Notes: generated by a model from the sequence alone, not told the origin. Shown: positions 1 to 8,807, counted from the stretch's first letter. The stretch is DNA of 64,000 bases from Myroides odoratimimus (GCF_001485415.1 NZ_BCMQ01000014.1:1-64000), one strand, 5' to 3'. Numbers and translations: made by a program.

Positions 1-528
1 TAGTTTATTGATGATGTTCTCTATAAACTCCTGGTTGTTTGTGATGTTCTCTACAAACTCAATGTTATCTCCAAGTTTTGTTACAAACTCACTGTTCTCT
101 GTAAGGTTAGTAACAAATACGCTGTTCTTAGCGATATCCTTAATCTCTAATTCAACTTTATTATTTTCAGTATCTGTAATAACTAATCTTTCTTGATCCT
201 CACTAATTGTAAAAGATTTATTAGTGGTATCTGTAAAAGTAGCCCCTGACATTAATGGAGTCCACTTATTTTCAAACCAATAATAAAAACCAGCTTTTAA
301 ATTACTTGACCCTATATTATATACAAGCAAACTTTCTATTAGTTTTCCTTTTACAGTAGTATTATCTGTCTGACTTAATAAATTTACCCTAGGTAATAAA
401 ACCCCTTTATCAGTAGCAGTTACATCTAACATTGTTGCATCTGCAGGTTTTTTTGTTCCAACCCCAACTTGAGCAGTAACATAACCACTGAAGAAAAGTG
501 CTGTTAATGGAATAATTTTCTTAATCAT
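1..528 (-). CDS. Secreted surface protein with decapeptide repeats (partial, 3' end beyond the window)
   Basis: The minus-strand frame opens with ATG at 526-528 and stays open for 176 codons to the left edge, so the C-terminus is missing. The protein begins MIKKIIPLTALFFSGYVTAQ, a good Sec signal peptide, followed by a short N-terminal region with the GVGTKKP and LDVTATDKGVLLPRV pattern seen at the start of many Bacteroidota surface proteins. Residues from about 134 on form ten-residue repeats of the type N-x-E-F-V-x-N-L-x-x (SEFVTKLGDN, IEFVENITNN, QEFIENIINK). A role in adhesion or as a surface filament is inference from the architecture only. The DNA encoding the repeats is itself a 30-bp tandem repeat. 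Confidence 0.8.
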   Translation of the reverse strand, partial: MIKKIIPLTALFFSGYVTAQVGVGTKKPADATMLDVTATDKGVLLPRVNLLSQTDNTTVKGKLIESLLVYNIGSSNLKAGFYYWFENKWTPLMSGATFTDTTNKSFTISEDQERLVITDTENNKVELEIKDIAKNSVFVTNLTENSEFVTKLGDNIEFVENITNNQEFIENIINKL

Positions 529-1338
529 AATTTTACTTTTTTCTTATGAATTACTTCTTCATAACTAACTTTTGTAAAATTACACATAATACATTATTAT
601 TAATAATAAGTATTTTTTTTAGCATAAAAAACAAAACAAACCCCTAAAACAAAAAATAATATTCAAAAACAACCATTAATTAACAAATTAATTCTATTTA
701 TAAAAATTATAAATAACTCAGTTTGGTAAGTCTTCTAAAAAACAAAAATCACATATTGTCACACACAAACTAATATTCTTTTTGCTATACTGCCTATAAT
801 CACACAAGGTGATTTATTGCACTTTGTAGGGATTTTACATTTTCTACAATAGATTTTTTGTTGTTTTTACAGTCAAAAACTACTCTGGATCTATTTTTTC
901 GTCGTATTAGCATGATTATATACTTTTTTTAACACAAAAAAAACAGCCATTTTGGATTATGATTTTTTGATAATCATACATTCTCATATTAAGAATAATA
1001 ACATAATAACTTAGTGCTAAAAGAGAAAAATAGTAAAATAACCTATTTTTATTTTAGTCTATGTTACTTATTAATTGTTAAGAATAATTTAATATCTCTT
1101 ATTAATACTTCTGTATTTAATTTAAACAAGCTTTTAGTATAACTCTAATTCCCCTTGCTTTTAAAAAGCAAGAGTCTAATACTTTAGTGCTATAAACTAC
1201 AGTATTGTTTATTGAATTGTAGGCCTAATACTTCTTCTATAAATTAGAGTTACTCTTTTATATAGCTATCGCTATTTGTTTACTCCTGCGTAAGATTTAA
1301 CGGTTATCTGCATATCTAATTTCCCTTACTTAGCGCAT
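529..1338. other. Intergenic region without a recognisable gene
   Basis: About 800 bp of very AT-rich DNA lies upstream of the surface-protein gene and downstream of the Spy-like gene. I found no frame with codon structure and no tRNA-like fold. It presumably contains the promoter of the leftward surface-protein gene, but I cannot point to a convincing TTG/TAnnTTTG pair. Confidence 0.5.
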
Positions 1339-1371
1339 AAAAAAAGAGTCTGCCCCATATAGAGCAGACTC
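1339..1371 (-). terminator. Intrinsic terminator after the Spy-like gene
   Basis: An 8-bp stem GAGTCTGC (1346-1353) pairs with GCAGACTC (1364-1371). On the minus strand it is followed by a run of seven T (1339-1345). It lies 9 bp beyond the stop codon of the gene at 1380-1841. Confidence 0.85.
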
Positions 1372-1379
1372 CTTAATCT

Positions 1380-1841
1380 CTAATCACAATCATCGTGTCT
1401 ATGCTTGTGATTATACTTTTTATTGTGTTTATTTTTATACTTATTACTTTTTCTGTAGTGATGCTCTCTCTTGTGATCATAAGGGTGATAATGTTTATAA
1501 TGGTAGTCACCTGTATTCCATTTATCACGTTGTTCTACAGTTAAGATATCGCCTATCTGTATTCTGATTTCTTTGTATAACTCTTCTCTTTTGCGATCTA
1601 GTTCATATTCTCTATAATGCTTAGCACTAGCCCAATCACTATATCTTCTTTCATAATCACTCTGATACTCTCTGATCTTTCTCCACTGATTATCTTTTAA
1701 GCCTAAGGTAGACACATCATCATACACTAGAGATACTAATCCCCCCAGATTAATACCGATACTAGTACTACTCACTTTAGTCTGAGCACTACCCAAAGAG
1801 GCCATCAGTATAAAAGCCCCTAAAATTACTTTCTTTTTCAT
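1380..1841 (-). CDS. Spy/CpxP-like periplasmic protein with His-rich tail
   Basis: 153 residues. MKKKVILGAFILMASLGSAQ is a Sec signal peptide, so the mature protein is periplasmic. Residues about 45-110 are predicted helical and charged, and contain ILTVEQRDKW, which matches the LTxxQ motif of the Spy/CpxP/RcnA-type chaperone and metal-sensing family. The last 45 residues are unusual: very basic and rich in His, Lys and Tyr (for example HYKHYHPYDHKREHHYRK). Metal binding by this tail is inference. The gene stands alone, with a terminator directly downstream and 660 bp of non-coding DNA upstream. A Spy-like fold is likely but rests on a short motif. Confidence 0.75.
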   Translation of the reverse strand: MKKKVILGAFILMASLGSAQTKVSSTSIGINLGGLVSLVYDDVSTLGLKDNQWRKIREYQSDYERRYSDWASAKHYREYELDRKREELYKEIRIQIGDILTVEQRDKWNTGDYHYKHYHPYDHKREHHYRKSNKYKNKHNKKYNHKHRHDDCD

Positions 1842-2293
1842 ATTGCTAACTGTTTTACTTTCAAACTATTATTTTGTTAGTAAGGCAAAATACCACTTGA
1901 TAGCAAGGCAATATTCAAACTATATCCTCTATTCTTAAAAAGTACACAACAAATGAAATCAAATACCACAATATTTCAAAAAATATTCACTAAACATTAA
2001 CTATTCTATTCTTATACGATTTATACTAAAAACAACTGAAATATCTCTAAAGAATACCGACTTAAGAAAAGAATACTCCTACCAAAACAGATACAAACAA
2101 AACAATATTACAAAAACATACTTTATTAACTAAAAATAAAACAAATAACCATATTTATTAACTCAAATACATGCTAAAAAACTATATTTACAATAAATCA
2201 TATTCTAATTATTACAACTAGTTTTCATAAACTGCTATTATACTTTTTACTATACCTACAATAAAGCGTTAGAATATTGAAATAAAGATGGAA

Positions 2294-2378
2294 TGCATGC
2301 CTTTAGTAATTTTGATAACACTCAACCCAGTTGAGTTTCCATACGATTTTTCTAATCATAATTACCAAAAGGCAGACA
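2294..2378. repeat. Long imperfect inverted repeat with inner hairpin
   Basis: Within the otherwise gene-free 1842-2501 interval, GCCTTTAGTAATT (2299-2311) pairs with AATTACCAAAAGGC (2360-2373). Pairing continues loosely outward (ATGCATGCC against GGCAGACAT). The loop holds a second hairpin, CTCAAC-CCA-GTTGAG. The arrangement is cruciform-like, about 85 bp. It may be a small structured RNA or a MITE-like relic; no T-run marks it as a terminator. The rest of 1842-2451 shows nothing else I can name. Confidence 0.5.
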
Positions 2379-2451
2379 TCCATTACTTGACAAAAAGAAA
2401 TACTTCTTTGACCTACTAATACTTGTTTTTACGATAAGTGAAGTAAAAACA

Positions 2452-2482
2452 AAAAAGCACGAAGGTTCGCCTTCGTGCTTTT
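2452..2482. terminator. Strong terminator after the S8 protease
   Basis: A perfect 13-bp stem AAAAGCACGAAGG / CCTTCGTGCTTTT closes on a TTCG tetraloop. It is flanked by A and T runs, so it can act in both directions. It lies 20 bp beyond the stop of the protease gene. Confidence 0.92.
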
Positions 2483-2501
2483 ACTATATATTACTATCTT
2501 C

Positions 2502-4541
2502 TTATCTTTTAGCGATTCGAACAGTCTTAGAGAGGTTGTCTGCTTTTACCTCTACTACATAGATATTAGAATTAAGACTTGCCATATTGATACTCACTTT
2601 TTCTTGTTGTACAGTCTCAGAACTACTTAGTACTAGACGTCCATTCATATCGTACACCTTCATATCGACCACCTTGCCATTGTATGTCTTATCTAAAGAC
2701 ACATATAGATGATCCACCACAGGATTAGGCCATAACCTCACCACTTGCTTTGTCTCTACTTTACTTTCTTGTAAGTCGTCAAACTCCCCTACAGTACTGA
2801 TTAGTGAATATTCTTGTTTACCTGTATCTAATTTTCCTTTATGAGTGACCTCGATTACATAGGTTCCAGGCTGCACATCGTATAATTCTATCTTTTCAAT
2901 ATTATCTACATCATTGACTCCTTGGATCGCTCTAAGGTCATTAAAATCCTTATTTAACTTCCACGGATAATAAGTATCCTTCCCTTTTCTAACCACTACA
3001 TCTAGATCATTGACAAGGTCACCATTATTTCTTTTATAGTTCTCATCTGAGTTTTGATACGTTACAACACCAGGAGCATCTGTCCAAGCCAAGGTTACCA
3101 CCATCTTACTTGTCTTTTCACCTACTTGGATTTCGTGAGTATATTTTTGTTGCTCTCTGAGTTCATTCTCCAGGATATAGGTACTACGCTTATCTTTTGC
3201 CGCTAACATGACATCCACACCAGCCTTAGCATTAATCACTCCCCAACCAAACAAATGATCAGGCCCCGCAGCACGACCTGCCTCATCAGCCGTATGTGCC
3301 ATCAGCGCGCGTAATGTCGCCGACTTAAAAGGCATATTAGTACTAGAGGCATAAATAGCCCATTCTTGCCATAGGGTAAACACTCCACTAACAGCAGGAG
3401 TAGCCATTGATGTACCATCACTATAAGCATATAGACTCGTCTCAGCCGCTCCATATAAAGGACTTGGATTGCGATAAGCAGCTGATAATACATCTACCCC
3501 TTTAGCCGAGATATCAGGCTTTATCCTAAAGTCATTAGTAGGCCCTTGACTACTAAAGCTAGCCAGCACTACATCAGAAGGCCCAGTATACTGAGCGACC
3601 TGTTCTACAGCAGCTACTACCACAGCATTTTTAGATACAGAAGAATCATTTAACAAATCACAATTACAGTTTTCCTTTTGACTCCCACCATAAACGTTAT
3701 AGTGAAACTCCCCATCATTGCCTGCTGCTATGACAGGCTGATAATAAGCAAATAAATAAGCTACCCGGTCAAATTCTCTACTGTGCTCAGAATAAGCCCC
3801 AAAATTCCTTATCAAACTAGGTTCATTTAAATATCCATAATCATCGAAGTAGTTATACCCATAAGAATGATTACTAACTAACATCCCACCAGAGGCCATT
3901 TGCCCCATCTTGCGATAATCGTTATTCCATGAATAACTCACTAGTTTTGCTTTAGGAGCGATTCCTTGAGCTTTGTTATTATATCCTAGCCCGACCATCG
4001 TTGCTCCAACATGAGTAGCGTGAAAACGGCTTTTTTGATATCCCTTAGCATTGTATTCTGTCAAAGAAGGTAAAGACTCTCCTAGTGTTACACGCGATGT
4101 CGTATTAGAAGTTGTTGTATAAAACTCTTGATGGGTATCTAATAAAGGTAGTCCGTCGATAATCCCAACTGTCATCCCTTCTCCCTCTAAGTATTGATTA
4201 ACGCCAACCTCCTTTTGGATAGCATTCACTCTCGCTGTTAATCTAGAACCATAGTTCAGGGTAGACTTATAAAGCAAAATCCCATTTTTATCTATACCAC
4301 TAATCTCAAAATAATTCCCTCTGGCATTTATCCCACTTGTTGGCAGATTTCTTTTCTCAGCCTCCAGAAAAGCCTCTTGTTTATTTAGAGCAGCTTTTGT
4401 TGTATATGCATTAATTTCTCTAGTTGCCTTATCTAGATCATAGGTTGACCTTACTGCACTACGCGTAGAGATTGTCTGCCCATAATGATCATAAACCCCT
4501 AAACACAACAATGCAAAACCTGTTACTATTATTTTTTTCAT
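2502..4541 (-). CDS. Subtilisin-like (S8) serine protease with T9SS sorting domain
   Basis: 679 residues, exported and probably surface-attached or secreted by the type IX system. After a signal peptide (MKKIIVTGFALLCLGVYDHYGQ) and a propeptide-like region, the S8 catalytic domain shows the Asp motif VGIIDG (about residue 127), the His motif FHATHVG (about 174), the oxyanion Asn in AAGNDG (about 274) and the Ser motif DGTSMATP (about 375). A jelly-roll-like P-domain region follows (about 465-590). The last 75 residues, starting VVRLWPNP and ending VRIAKR, match the type A C-terminal domain that directs proteins to T9SS. It is a single-gene unit with its own terminator. Substrates cannot be inferred. 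Confidence 0.95.
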   Translation of the reverse strand: MKKIIVTGFALLCLGVYDHYGQTISTRSAVRSTYDLDKATREINAYTTKAALNKQEAFLEAEKRNLPTSGINARGNYFEISGIDKNGILLYKSTLNYGSRLTARVNAIQKEVGVNQYLEGEGMTVGIIDGLPLLDTHQEFYTTTSNTTSRVTLGESLPSLTEYNAKGYQKSRFHATHVGATMVGLGYNNKAQGIAPKAKLVSYSWNNDYRKMGQMASGGMLVSNHSYGYNYFDDYGYLNEPSLIRNFGAYSEHSREFDRVAYLFAYYQPVIAAGNDGEFHYNVYGGSQKENCNCDLLNDSSVSKNAVVVAAVEQVAQYTGPSDVVLASFSSQGPTNDFRIKPDISAKGVDVLSAAYRNPSPLYGAAETSLYAYSDGTSMATPAVSGVFTLWQEWAIYASSTNMPFKSATLRALMAHTADEAGRAAGPDHLFGWGVINAKAGVDVMLAAKDKRSTYILENELREQQKYTHEIQVGEKTSKMVVTLAWTDAPGVVTYQNSDENYKRNNGDLVNDLDVVVRKGKDTYYPWKLNKDFNDLRAIQGVNDVDNIEKIELYDVQPGTYVIEVTHKGKLDTGKQEYSLISTVGEFDDLQESKVETKQVVRLWPNPVVDHLYVSLDKTYNGKVVDMKVYDMNGRLVLSSSETVQQEKVSINMASLNSNIYVVEVKADNLSKTVRIAKR

Positions 4542-4973
4542 ACTTTCTATACCTAATACGGGCTAAAATTAACAATTTATTCTTATCTAAGAGGCTGATT
4601 CAAACTTTTTATTTATATCTATTCTAAACTAATAAAGGGATTCAACTATTTATAAGGGGATATCTCCTTAATGATATTATAAAAAAATAAAAACCTCTCT
4701 TATTAAAAGAAAGGTTTTTTATTAGGGTAAGGTAAAAGGTTATTTATTTTTTGGGAAAATATAAATAAGTGTGAGTAATAAGGATAGCTCCTCTTGTACC
4801 TTACTGCTGACAAAAGTAACAATAGAAAACATTCATTCTTTACGGAAAACCGTAAAAGCTTATTTTTTATTATCACGGACCTAAGTACGCGACAAAAAAT
4901 CATTAGTAAAGATTTACACCTAAACTCCAATATAACTGATAAATAGACATACAAAGCAGGATTAAAAAAGAAA
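4542..4973. other. Gene-free spacer with two hairpins
   Basis: The interval between the protease start and the galE terminator has no convincing gene. AAAAACCT (4689-4696) pairs with AGGTTTTT (4712-4719), bounded by A and T runs, a probable bidirectional terminator. TTTACGG-AAAA-CCGTAAA (4839-4856) is a second perfect hairpin. The motif ctaagtacgcgacaaaaa near 4877-4895 recurs almost exactly near 34047-34065. Confidence 0.55.
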
Positions 4974-4990
4974 ACCCACCAAAAGGTGGG
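4974..4990 (-). terminator. Terminator downstream of galE
   Basis: The hairpin CCCACC-AAAA-GGTGGG is followed on the minus strand by TTTTCTTTTTT. It lies about 150 bp past the galE stop. Between them is another inverted repeat, AGCAATAGAG (5004-5013) with CTCTATTGCT (5063-5072). Confidence 0.8.
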
Positions 4991-5142
4991 CTCTTATAAA
5001 AAAAGCAATAGAGTTTTATAAGCGATAGTAAAAGGACGAATTGTTATAAATTGTTTTTACTTCTCTATTGCTGTATTAATATTATTCTATTTTATTAATG
5101 TTAAATTCTATACTTCACGCGAATTACATCCAGGCAAACTAG

Positions 5143-6159
5143 TTAACGATTGCGCACCTTCTGTTCCCATTTCCAAGCGCTCTCTAGCGCCTCTTCTAAT
5201 GATAACTCTGTCTTCCATCCTAGCACTTCATTTGCTTTGGTAGTAGAAGCATAAGCCTGGGTAATATCACCATCTCTTCTAGCTACAATCTTGTAGGGAA
5301 GCTTAACTCCTGATACTTTTTCAAAAGCCTGAATAATCTCCATTACAGAAGATCCTTTCCCAGTCCCTACATTAAAGACCTCTACCTTGTCTACATTCTC
5401 TTCTTTTATCAATCTATCTAGTGCTGCCACGTGCGCTTTGGCCAAGTCCACCACATGGATATAGTCTCGTATACAAGTACCATCAGGCGTATCATAATCA
5501 TCTCCAAATACAGACAACTCCTGACGCAACCCAATAGCTGTTTGTGTAATAAACGGAATCAAATTCTGAGGAACTCCATTCGGTAACTCCCCGATCAAAG
5601 TTGAAGCATGCGCCCCAATCGGATTAAAATAACGCAAAAATACTGCACTTATATTACTTACACGAGTCACATCTGTGATAATATCCTCACCTATTTGCTT
5701 AGTATTTCCATAAGGAGATAACGCTTTTTGTACTGGAGCCTGTTCTGTAATTGGCATTACAGCCGCTTGTCCATAGACTGTACATGAAGAACTAAAGATA
5801 AAATGACTCTTCTCTTTCTTGTCTAATTCTTTTAATAAATTCAGTAGAGGAACAATATTGTTCTCATAATACATTAAAGGCTTTTCTACACTCTCCCCCA
5901 CAGCCTTTGAAGCTGCAAAGTGAATCACTCCTTTAATATCCTTATAATCTGCAAAAAGTTTACTCACTCCAGCTCCATCTCGCAGATCCAACTCCACAAA
6001 CAAAGGACGTACTTTAGTAATCCCCTCGATACCATCTAGTACCTCTATAGAAGAATTAGACAAATCATCTACGATAACTACCTCATATCCTTTTTGCTGC
6101 AGCTCTACTACGGTATGAGACCCTATAAATCCCAATCCTCCAGTAACTAATATTTTCAT
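5143..6159 (-). CDS. galE: UDP-glucose 4-epimerase
   Basis: 338 residues, the usual size for GalE. It interconverts UDP-glucose and UDP-galactose (and possibly the N-acetyl forms) in the cytoplasm. The Rossmann motif GGLGFIGSH lies at residues 7-15, followed by VIVDDLSNS. The SDR catalytic pair is in SPYGNTK (Tyr about 150, Lys +4) and the catalytic Ser region is FSSSCTVYG. The C-terminal part has the GTGKGSSVMEII and AxxxKAxxxLGW signatures typical of GalE. The gene is monocistronic, with its own promoter (6192-6221) and terminator (4974-4990). It may feed the polysaccharide locus but is not part of that operon. Confidence 0.96.
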   Translation of the reverse strand: MKILVTGGLGFIGSHTVVELQQKGYEVVIVDDLSNSSIEVLDGIEGITKVRPLFVELDLRDGAGVSKLFADYKDIKGVIHFAASKAVGESVEKPLMYYENNIVPLLNLLKELDKKEKSHFIFSSSCTVYGQAAVMPITEQAPVQKALSPYGNTKQIGEDIITDVTRVSNISAVFLRYFNPIGAHASTLIGELPNGVPQNLIPFITQTAIGLRQELSVFGDDYDTPDGTCIRDYIHVVDLAKAHVAALDRLIKEENVDKVEVFNVGTGKGSSVMEIIQAFEKVSGVKLPYKIVARRDGDITQAYASTTKANEVLGWKTELSLEEALESAWKWEQKVRNR

Positions 6160-6191
6160 CTTTTTTACAGTTTATCTTTTTCTTTAACCAT

Positions 6192-6221
6192 CAAAGATAG
6201 TCTTTTTACCTTTTTTAACAA
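6192..6221 (-). promoter_or_regulatory. Predicted galE promoter (Bacteroidota type)
   Basis: Read on the minus strand, TTG (6219-6221) lies 19 bp from TATCTTTG (6192-6199). This fits the TTG / TAnnTTTG consensus of Flavobacteriia, with the -7 element about 33 bp before the galE ATG. Confidence 0.7.
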
Positions 6222-6390
6222 TATCAAAATGTCGAAACTATCTTTTTTTTGAGTCAACACCTATTTTAAGAAAACTGGGTAGCTTCCAATTAAGAGTTAG
6301 GAATTAAAAATGTGTGCCTTGGCATTAAATTACACATAGTCTTTTCTTCATTAAGTTATTCTAAATACGCACTATCGCTTAATAAAATGA

Positions 6391-6417
6391 AAAAGCCATT
6401 GTCTTAAGACAACAGCT
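6391..6417 (-). terminator. Terminator downstream of nagB
   Basis: AAGC-TG-TTGTC (6417 downward) pairs with GACAA-TG-GCTT around a TTAA loop. The minus strand then reads TTTTTCATTTT. It lies about 120 bp after the nagB stop. The remaining spacer up to 6540 shows no gene. Confidence 0.65.
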
Positions 6418-6539
6418 TCTCTATAATCTTTGTTATCGCAGATTTATAATCCGTGATAAATATACCCTATACTTGTAGGGCAACAATTTCAAATTTTTAA
6501 TTCCTTAAAAACAGACTCCCTCCCATTCTCTAATATCAA

Positions 6540-7340
6540 CTACTCGGTTCTAGATAAAAGCGATGCCGCCTCATTATCCAAGATATACTCTACATGAGAC
6601 AATCTTTGTAAGAAAGTAGCAGGTATATCAGCGGAGATTTCTCCTTCTAGTGCTTTTTTTATAATCTCTGCCTTGCGCTGGCTTAGCGCCATTAAGATTA
6701 CCTCCTTAGCCTGAGTGATGGTTTGTACCCCCATTGTGATTGCCTGTGTAGGTACTTTATCCTTGCCTCCAAAGTCGTCCTTTGCATCCTCACGCGTAAT
6801 ATCATTCAGGGTTACCAGACGTGTTCTAGACTCTAGTATAGCACCAGGTTCATTAAATCCGATATGACCTGTACGACCAATACCTAATAATTGCAAGTCA
6901 AGCCCTCCAAAGTCTACAATCTTCTTTTCATATAGATCACAGTACGCCTGTATTCCCTCTAGAGATAAAGTCCCATCGGGGATATGTACATGTTTTGGGT
7001 CAATATCGATATGATTAAACAGGTTATGCTTCATAAACGACACATAACTCTGATCATCTATTGGTAAAATGGGATAATACTCATCCAGGTTAAAGGTAGT
7101 CACATTTTTAAAGCTTAGTCCCTCATCCTTGTGTAAGCGTATTAACTCTTTATACACCCCTTTTGGAGTAGATCCCGTTGCTAATCCTATAATTGCGCGG
7201 TCTCCTTTATTTTGTTTTTCTTTTATAATTTTAGCTATACGCTGTGCTACATAAGCCGAAGCAATATCTTTGTCCTTGTATACCTTGATAGCCTCCCCTT
7301 TGCTATATGTAATTTCTTGCGTTTTAAATAATTCGCTCAT
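6540..7340 (-). CDS. nagB: Glucosamine-6-phosphate deaminase
   Basis: 266 residues, the normal NagB length. It converts glucosamine-6-phosphate to fructose-6-phosphate and ammonia, linking amino-sugar catabolism and cell-wall precursor supply. Visible signatures are the phosphate loop LATGSTPKGVYKEL (about residues 54-67), the active-site stretch FNLDEYYPI (about 84-92) and the catalytic block GIGRTGHIGFNEPG (about 153-166). The gene is a single unit with a terminator downstream and about 400 bp of spacer upstream. No N-acetylglucosamine deacetylase or transporter lies beside it. Confidence 0.96.
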   Translation of the reverse strand: MSELFKTQEITYSKGEAIKVYKDKDIASAYVAQRIAKIIKEKQNKGDRAIIGLATGSTPKGVYKELIRLHKDEGLSFKNVTTFNLDEYYPILPIDDQSYVSFMKHNLFNHIDIDPKHVHIPDGTLSLEGIQAYCDLYEKKIVDFGGLDLQLLGIGRTGHIGFNEPGAILESRTRLVTLNDITREDAKDDFGGKDKVPTQAITMGVQTITQAKEVILMALSQRKAEIIKKALEGEISADIPATFLQRLSHVEYILDNEAASLLSRTE

Positions 7341-7423
7341 CTATCTTTTTCCTTAACAACAATAAACAATTTGTTATTACCCCTACTATCTATATTTTTT
7401 TCCTAAAATATATCAACAACAAA

Positions 7424-7443
7424 AACACCTCAGTATAGGTGTT
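7424..7443 (-). terminator. Hairpin terminator upstream of nagB
   Basis: AACACCT (7424-7430) pairs with AGGTGTT (7437-7443). On the minus strand it is followed by TTTGTTGTTG. It could stop leftward transcription leaking from the polysaccharide operon. The 7444-7713 interval contains no recognisable gene. Confidence 0.6.
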
Positions 7444-7713
7444 CCCTTCTTATTGGAGTAATTTTGATTCTGTAAATATAATCATTTATCTCTTGTAATT
7501 TCCTTCACATTGGGTGAATATCTTGCTTTTTTGAGTAAAACAACGATACAGAAAGTATGCCCTAATAAATTGGAACAGGAAGCCACACTAGAGGAATTAG
7601 GAATTAAGAATTGTTTACATACCGCATCGGGCATCTATATCACGTTTATTTGGCGCACAATATACACATCACCAAATGTGTAGGTATAATATATAGAAAT
7701 ACAAAAAAAACAG

Positions 7714-7721
7714 TAAGTTTG
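7714..7721 (+). promoter_or_regulatory. Possible -7 promoter element of the cytidylyltransferase gene
   Basis: TAAGTTTG matches TAnnTTTG and lies 28 bp before the ATG at 7750. No clear -33 TTG is seen at the right distance, so support is partial. Confidence 0.4.
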
Positions 7722-7749
7722 CACTACAACAAAATAGAGTGTTAAAATC

Positions 7750-8109
7750 ATGAGAGTAGGAATAACTTTTATAGCCTTTGATCATCTACATGCAGGTTAT
7801 GTCAAAATGCTAGAAGAAGCCAAAAAACAATGTGATTATTTAATTGTAGGATTGCAAACAGATCCTAATAAAGATAAAAACTATAAGTACTTATCTCCAA
7901 AAAGTTTAGTGGAACGCTATATACAACTTAATGGATGCAAATACGTAGATGAGATTGTACCTTATATCACAGAACAAGACCTAGAAGATATTATGCGTTC
8001 TTATAAAATTGATGTCCGTATTATCGGGGAAGAATATAAAGGTAAAAACTTTACCGCCAAAGGCTATTGCTTAGAGAAGGGAATAGAATTCTATTATAAT
8101 AAAAGGTAA
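7750..8109 (+). CDS. Nucleotidyltransferase of the cytidylyltransferase family (TagD-like)
   Basis: 119 residues, a minimal cytidylyltransferase-fold domain. The N-terminus ITFIAFDHLHAGYVKMLEEA corresponds to the nucleotide-binding HxGH motif, here with Tyr in place of the second His (HAGY). Further family features are CDYLIVGLQTDP, the helix around VERYIQL, and the C-terminal RIIGEEYKGKNFTAK, equivalent to the RxxGxDw / RTxGISTT region. Glycerol-3-phosphate cytidylyltransferase or an adenylyltransferase relative is possible; the substrate is not determined by the sequence. It is the only rightward gene between nagB and the leftward polysaccharide operon. Confidence 0.75.
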   Translation: MRVGITFIAFDHLHAGYVKMLEEAKKQCDYLIVGLQTDPNKDKNYKYLSPKSLVERYIQLNGCKYVDEIVPYITEQDLEDIMRSYKIDVRIIGEEYKGKNFTAKGYCLEKGIEFYYNKR

Positions 8110-8244
8110 TTTAGTTCAAGGGTAATTCGCAATTATTAATCCTACTACGCAAATTCGGGAGACTTTGCGTAACCCCTTATCACAAATTTACAATCTATAA
8201 CATAGATAGCTAATTCTTAATTCTCCGAAAGTTTTCTTCTAGAG
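8110..8244. other. Convergent spacer
   Basis: Lies between the cytidylyltransferase gene and the last gene of the polysaccharide operon. It contains GGGTAATTCGC and TTTGCGTAACCCC, which hint at a weak inverted repeat (GGGT / ACCC) but not at a clean terminator. Confidence 0.3.
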
Positions 8245-8739
8245 TCAAAACACCTCACTCTTCCATACCACCTGTCCAGGCTTCAATATCTGTCCTTCCG
8301 TGATTCGAGCGAATCCTGCTATATAAGCCGCTGGATATGTACACACATAATCCTCTACTATCGCATCGTGATCGATAGTCACATTCGCGTTAATAATACA
8401 GTGCTTACCTACCTTTGCATTCGCTTGTATCACAGCATTCGCTAATACCACAGTCCCCTCACCTATTTCAGCAGAAGGCGCCACATATGCAGTAGGATGA
8501 ATTATAGTGGCAAATGTATGTTTTACCTCTCCTACGATACGCTTACGCACCTCATTATTTCCAATACCTATAATCAATTTAACCTCTGCCTCATAAGCAA
8601 CACTATATGGATTAGAAGCATCATCAAAATATTCTACTCTATTCTTTTCATCCACTTGATAAATAGTATCCTCTACTACCCTACCATGCCCTCCCTTACC
8701 ATAAATAAAGTATTTGTTATTCTTAAGTAACTTTTCCAT
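8245..8739 (-). CDS. PglD-like sugar O-/N-acetyltransferase with atypical C-terminus
   Basis: 164 residues. Residues 11-25 (YFIYGKGGHGRVVED) are the GxGGHG Rossmann-like motif of the PglD/NeuD N-terminal domain. Hexapeptide repeats begin near residue 75 (IIHPTAYVAPSAEIGEGTVV) and carry the acetyl-CoA-binding left-handed beta helix. The usual end (hexapeptides followed by GNPAK) is absent. After DYVCTYPAAYIAG the protein closes with ARITEGQILKPGQVVWK, so the last helix turns are degenerate. In related loci PglD sits beside a PglC phosphosugar transferase and a PglE aminotransferase; neither is here. It is the last gene of the operon, and activity is uncertain. Confidence 0.75.
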   Translation of the reverse strand: MEKLLKNNKYFIYGKGGHGRVVEDTIYQVDEKNRVEYFDDASNPYSVAYEAEVKLIIGIGNNEVRKRIVGEVKHTFATIIHPTAYVAPSAEIGEGTVVLANAVIQANAKVGKHCIINANVTIDHDAIVEDYVCTYPAAYIAGFARITEGQILKPGQVVWKSEVF

Positions 8740-8780
8740 ATATCCGTTAATTTGTTTTTTATTACAAATCGTTTGATTCG

Positions 8781-8807
8781 TGAGTCGCTTCGCTCGTTAT
8801 ACGTAAC
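8781..8807. repeat. Intergenic repeat copy 1
   Basis: This 27-bp segment, beginning tgagtcgcttcgctcgttat, recurs at 9844-9870 with very few changes. Both copies lie in gaps inside the otherwise tightly packed polysaccharide operon, followed by similar cttcacg-rich DNA. The surrounding gap 8740-8859 has no other feature. Confidence 0.7.

Noticed and set aside
8..196. 62-codon plus-strand frame at the left edge
   Set aside because: It is the complement of the decapeptide-repeat region of the real minus-strand surface-protein gene, so its repeats are a shadow.
4703..4954. 83-codon minus-strand open frame between the protease gene and galE
   Set aside because: It runs across the 4689-4719 terminator hairpin and the 4839-4856 hairpin, and has low-complexity, codon-unlike composition. 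Read as non-coding.
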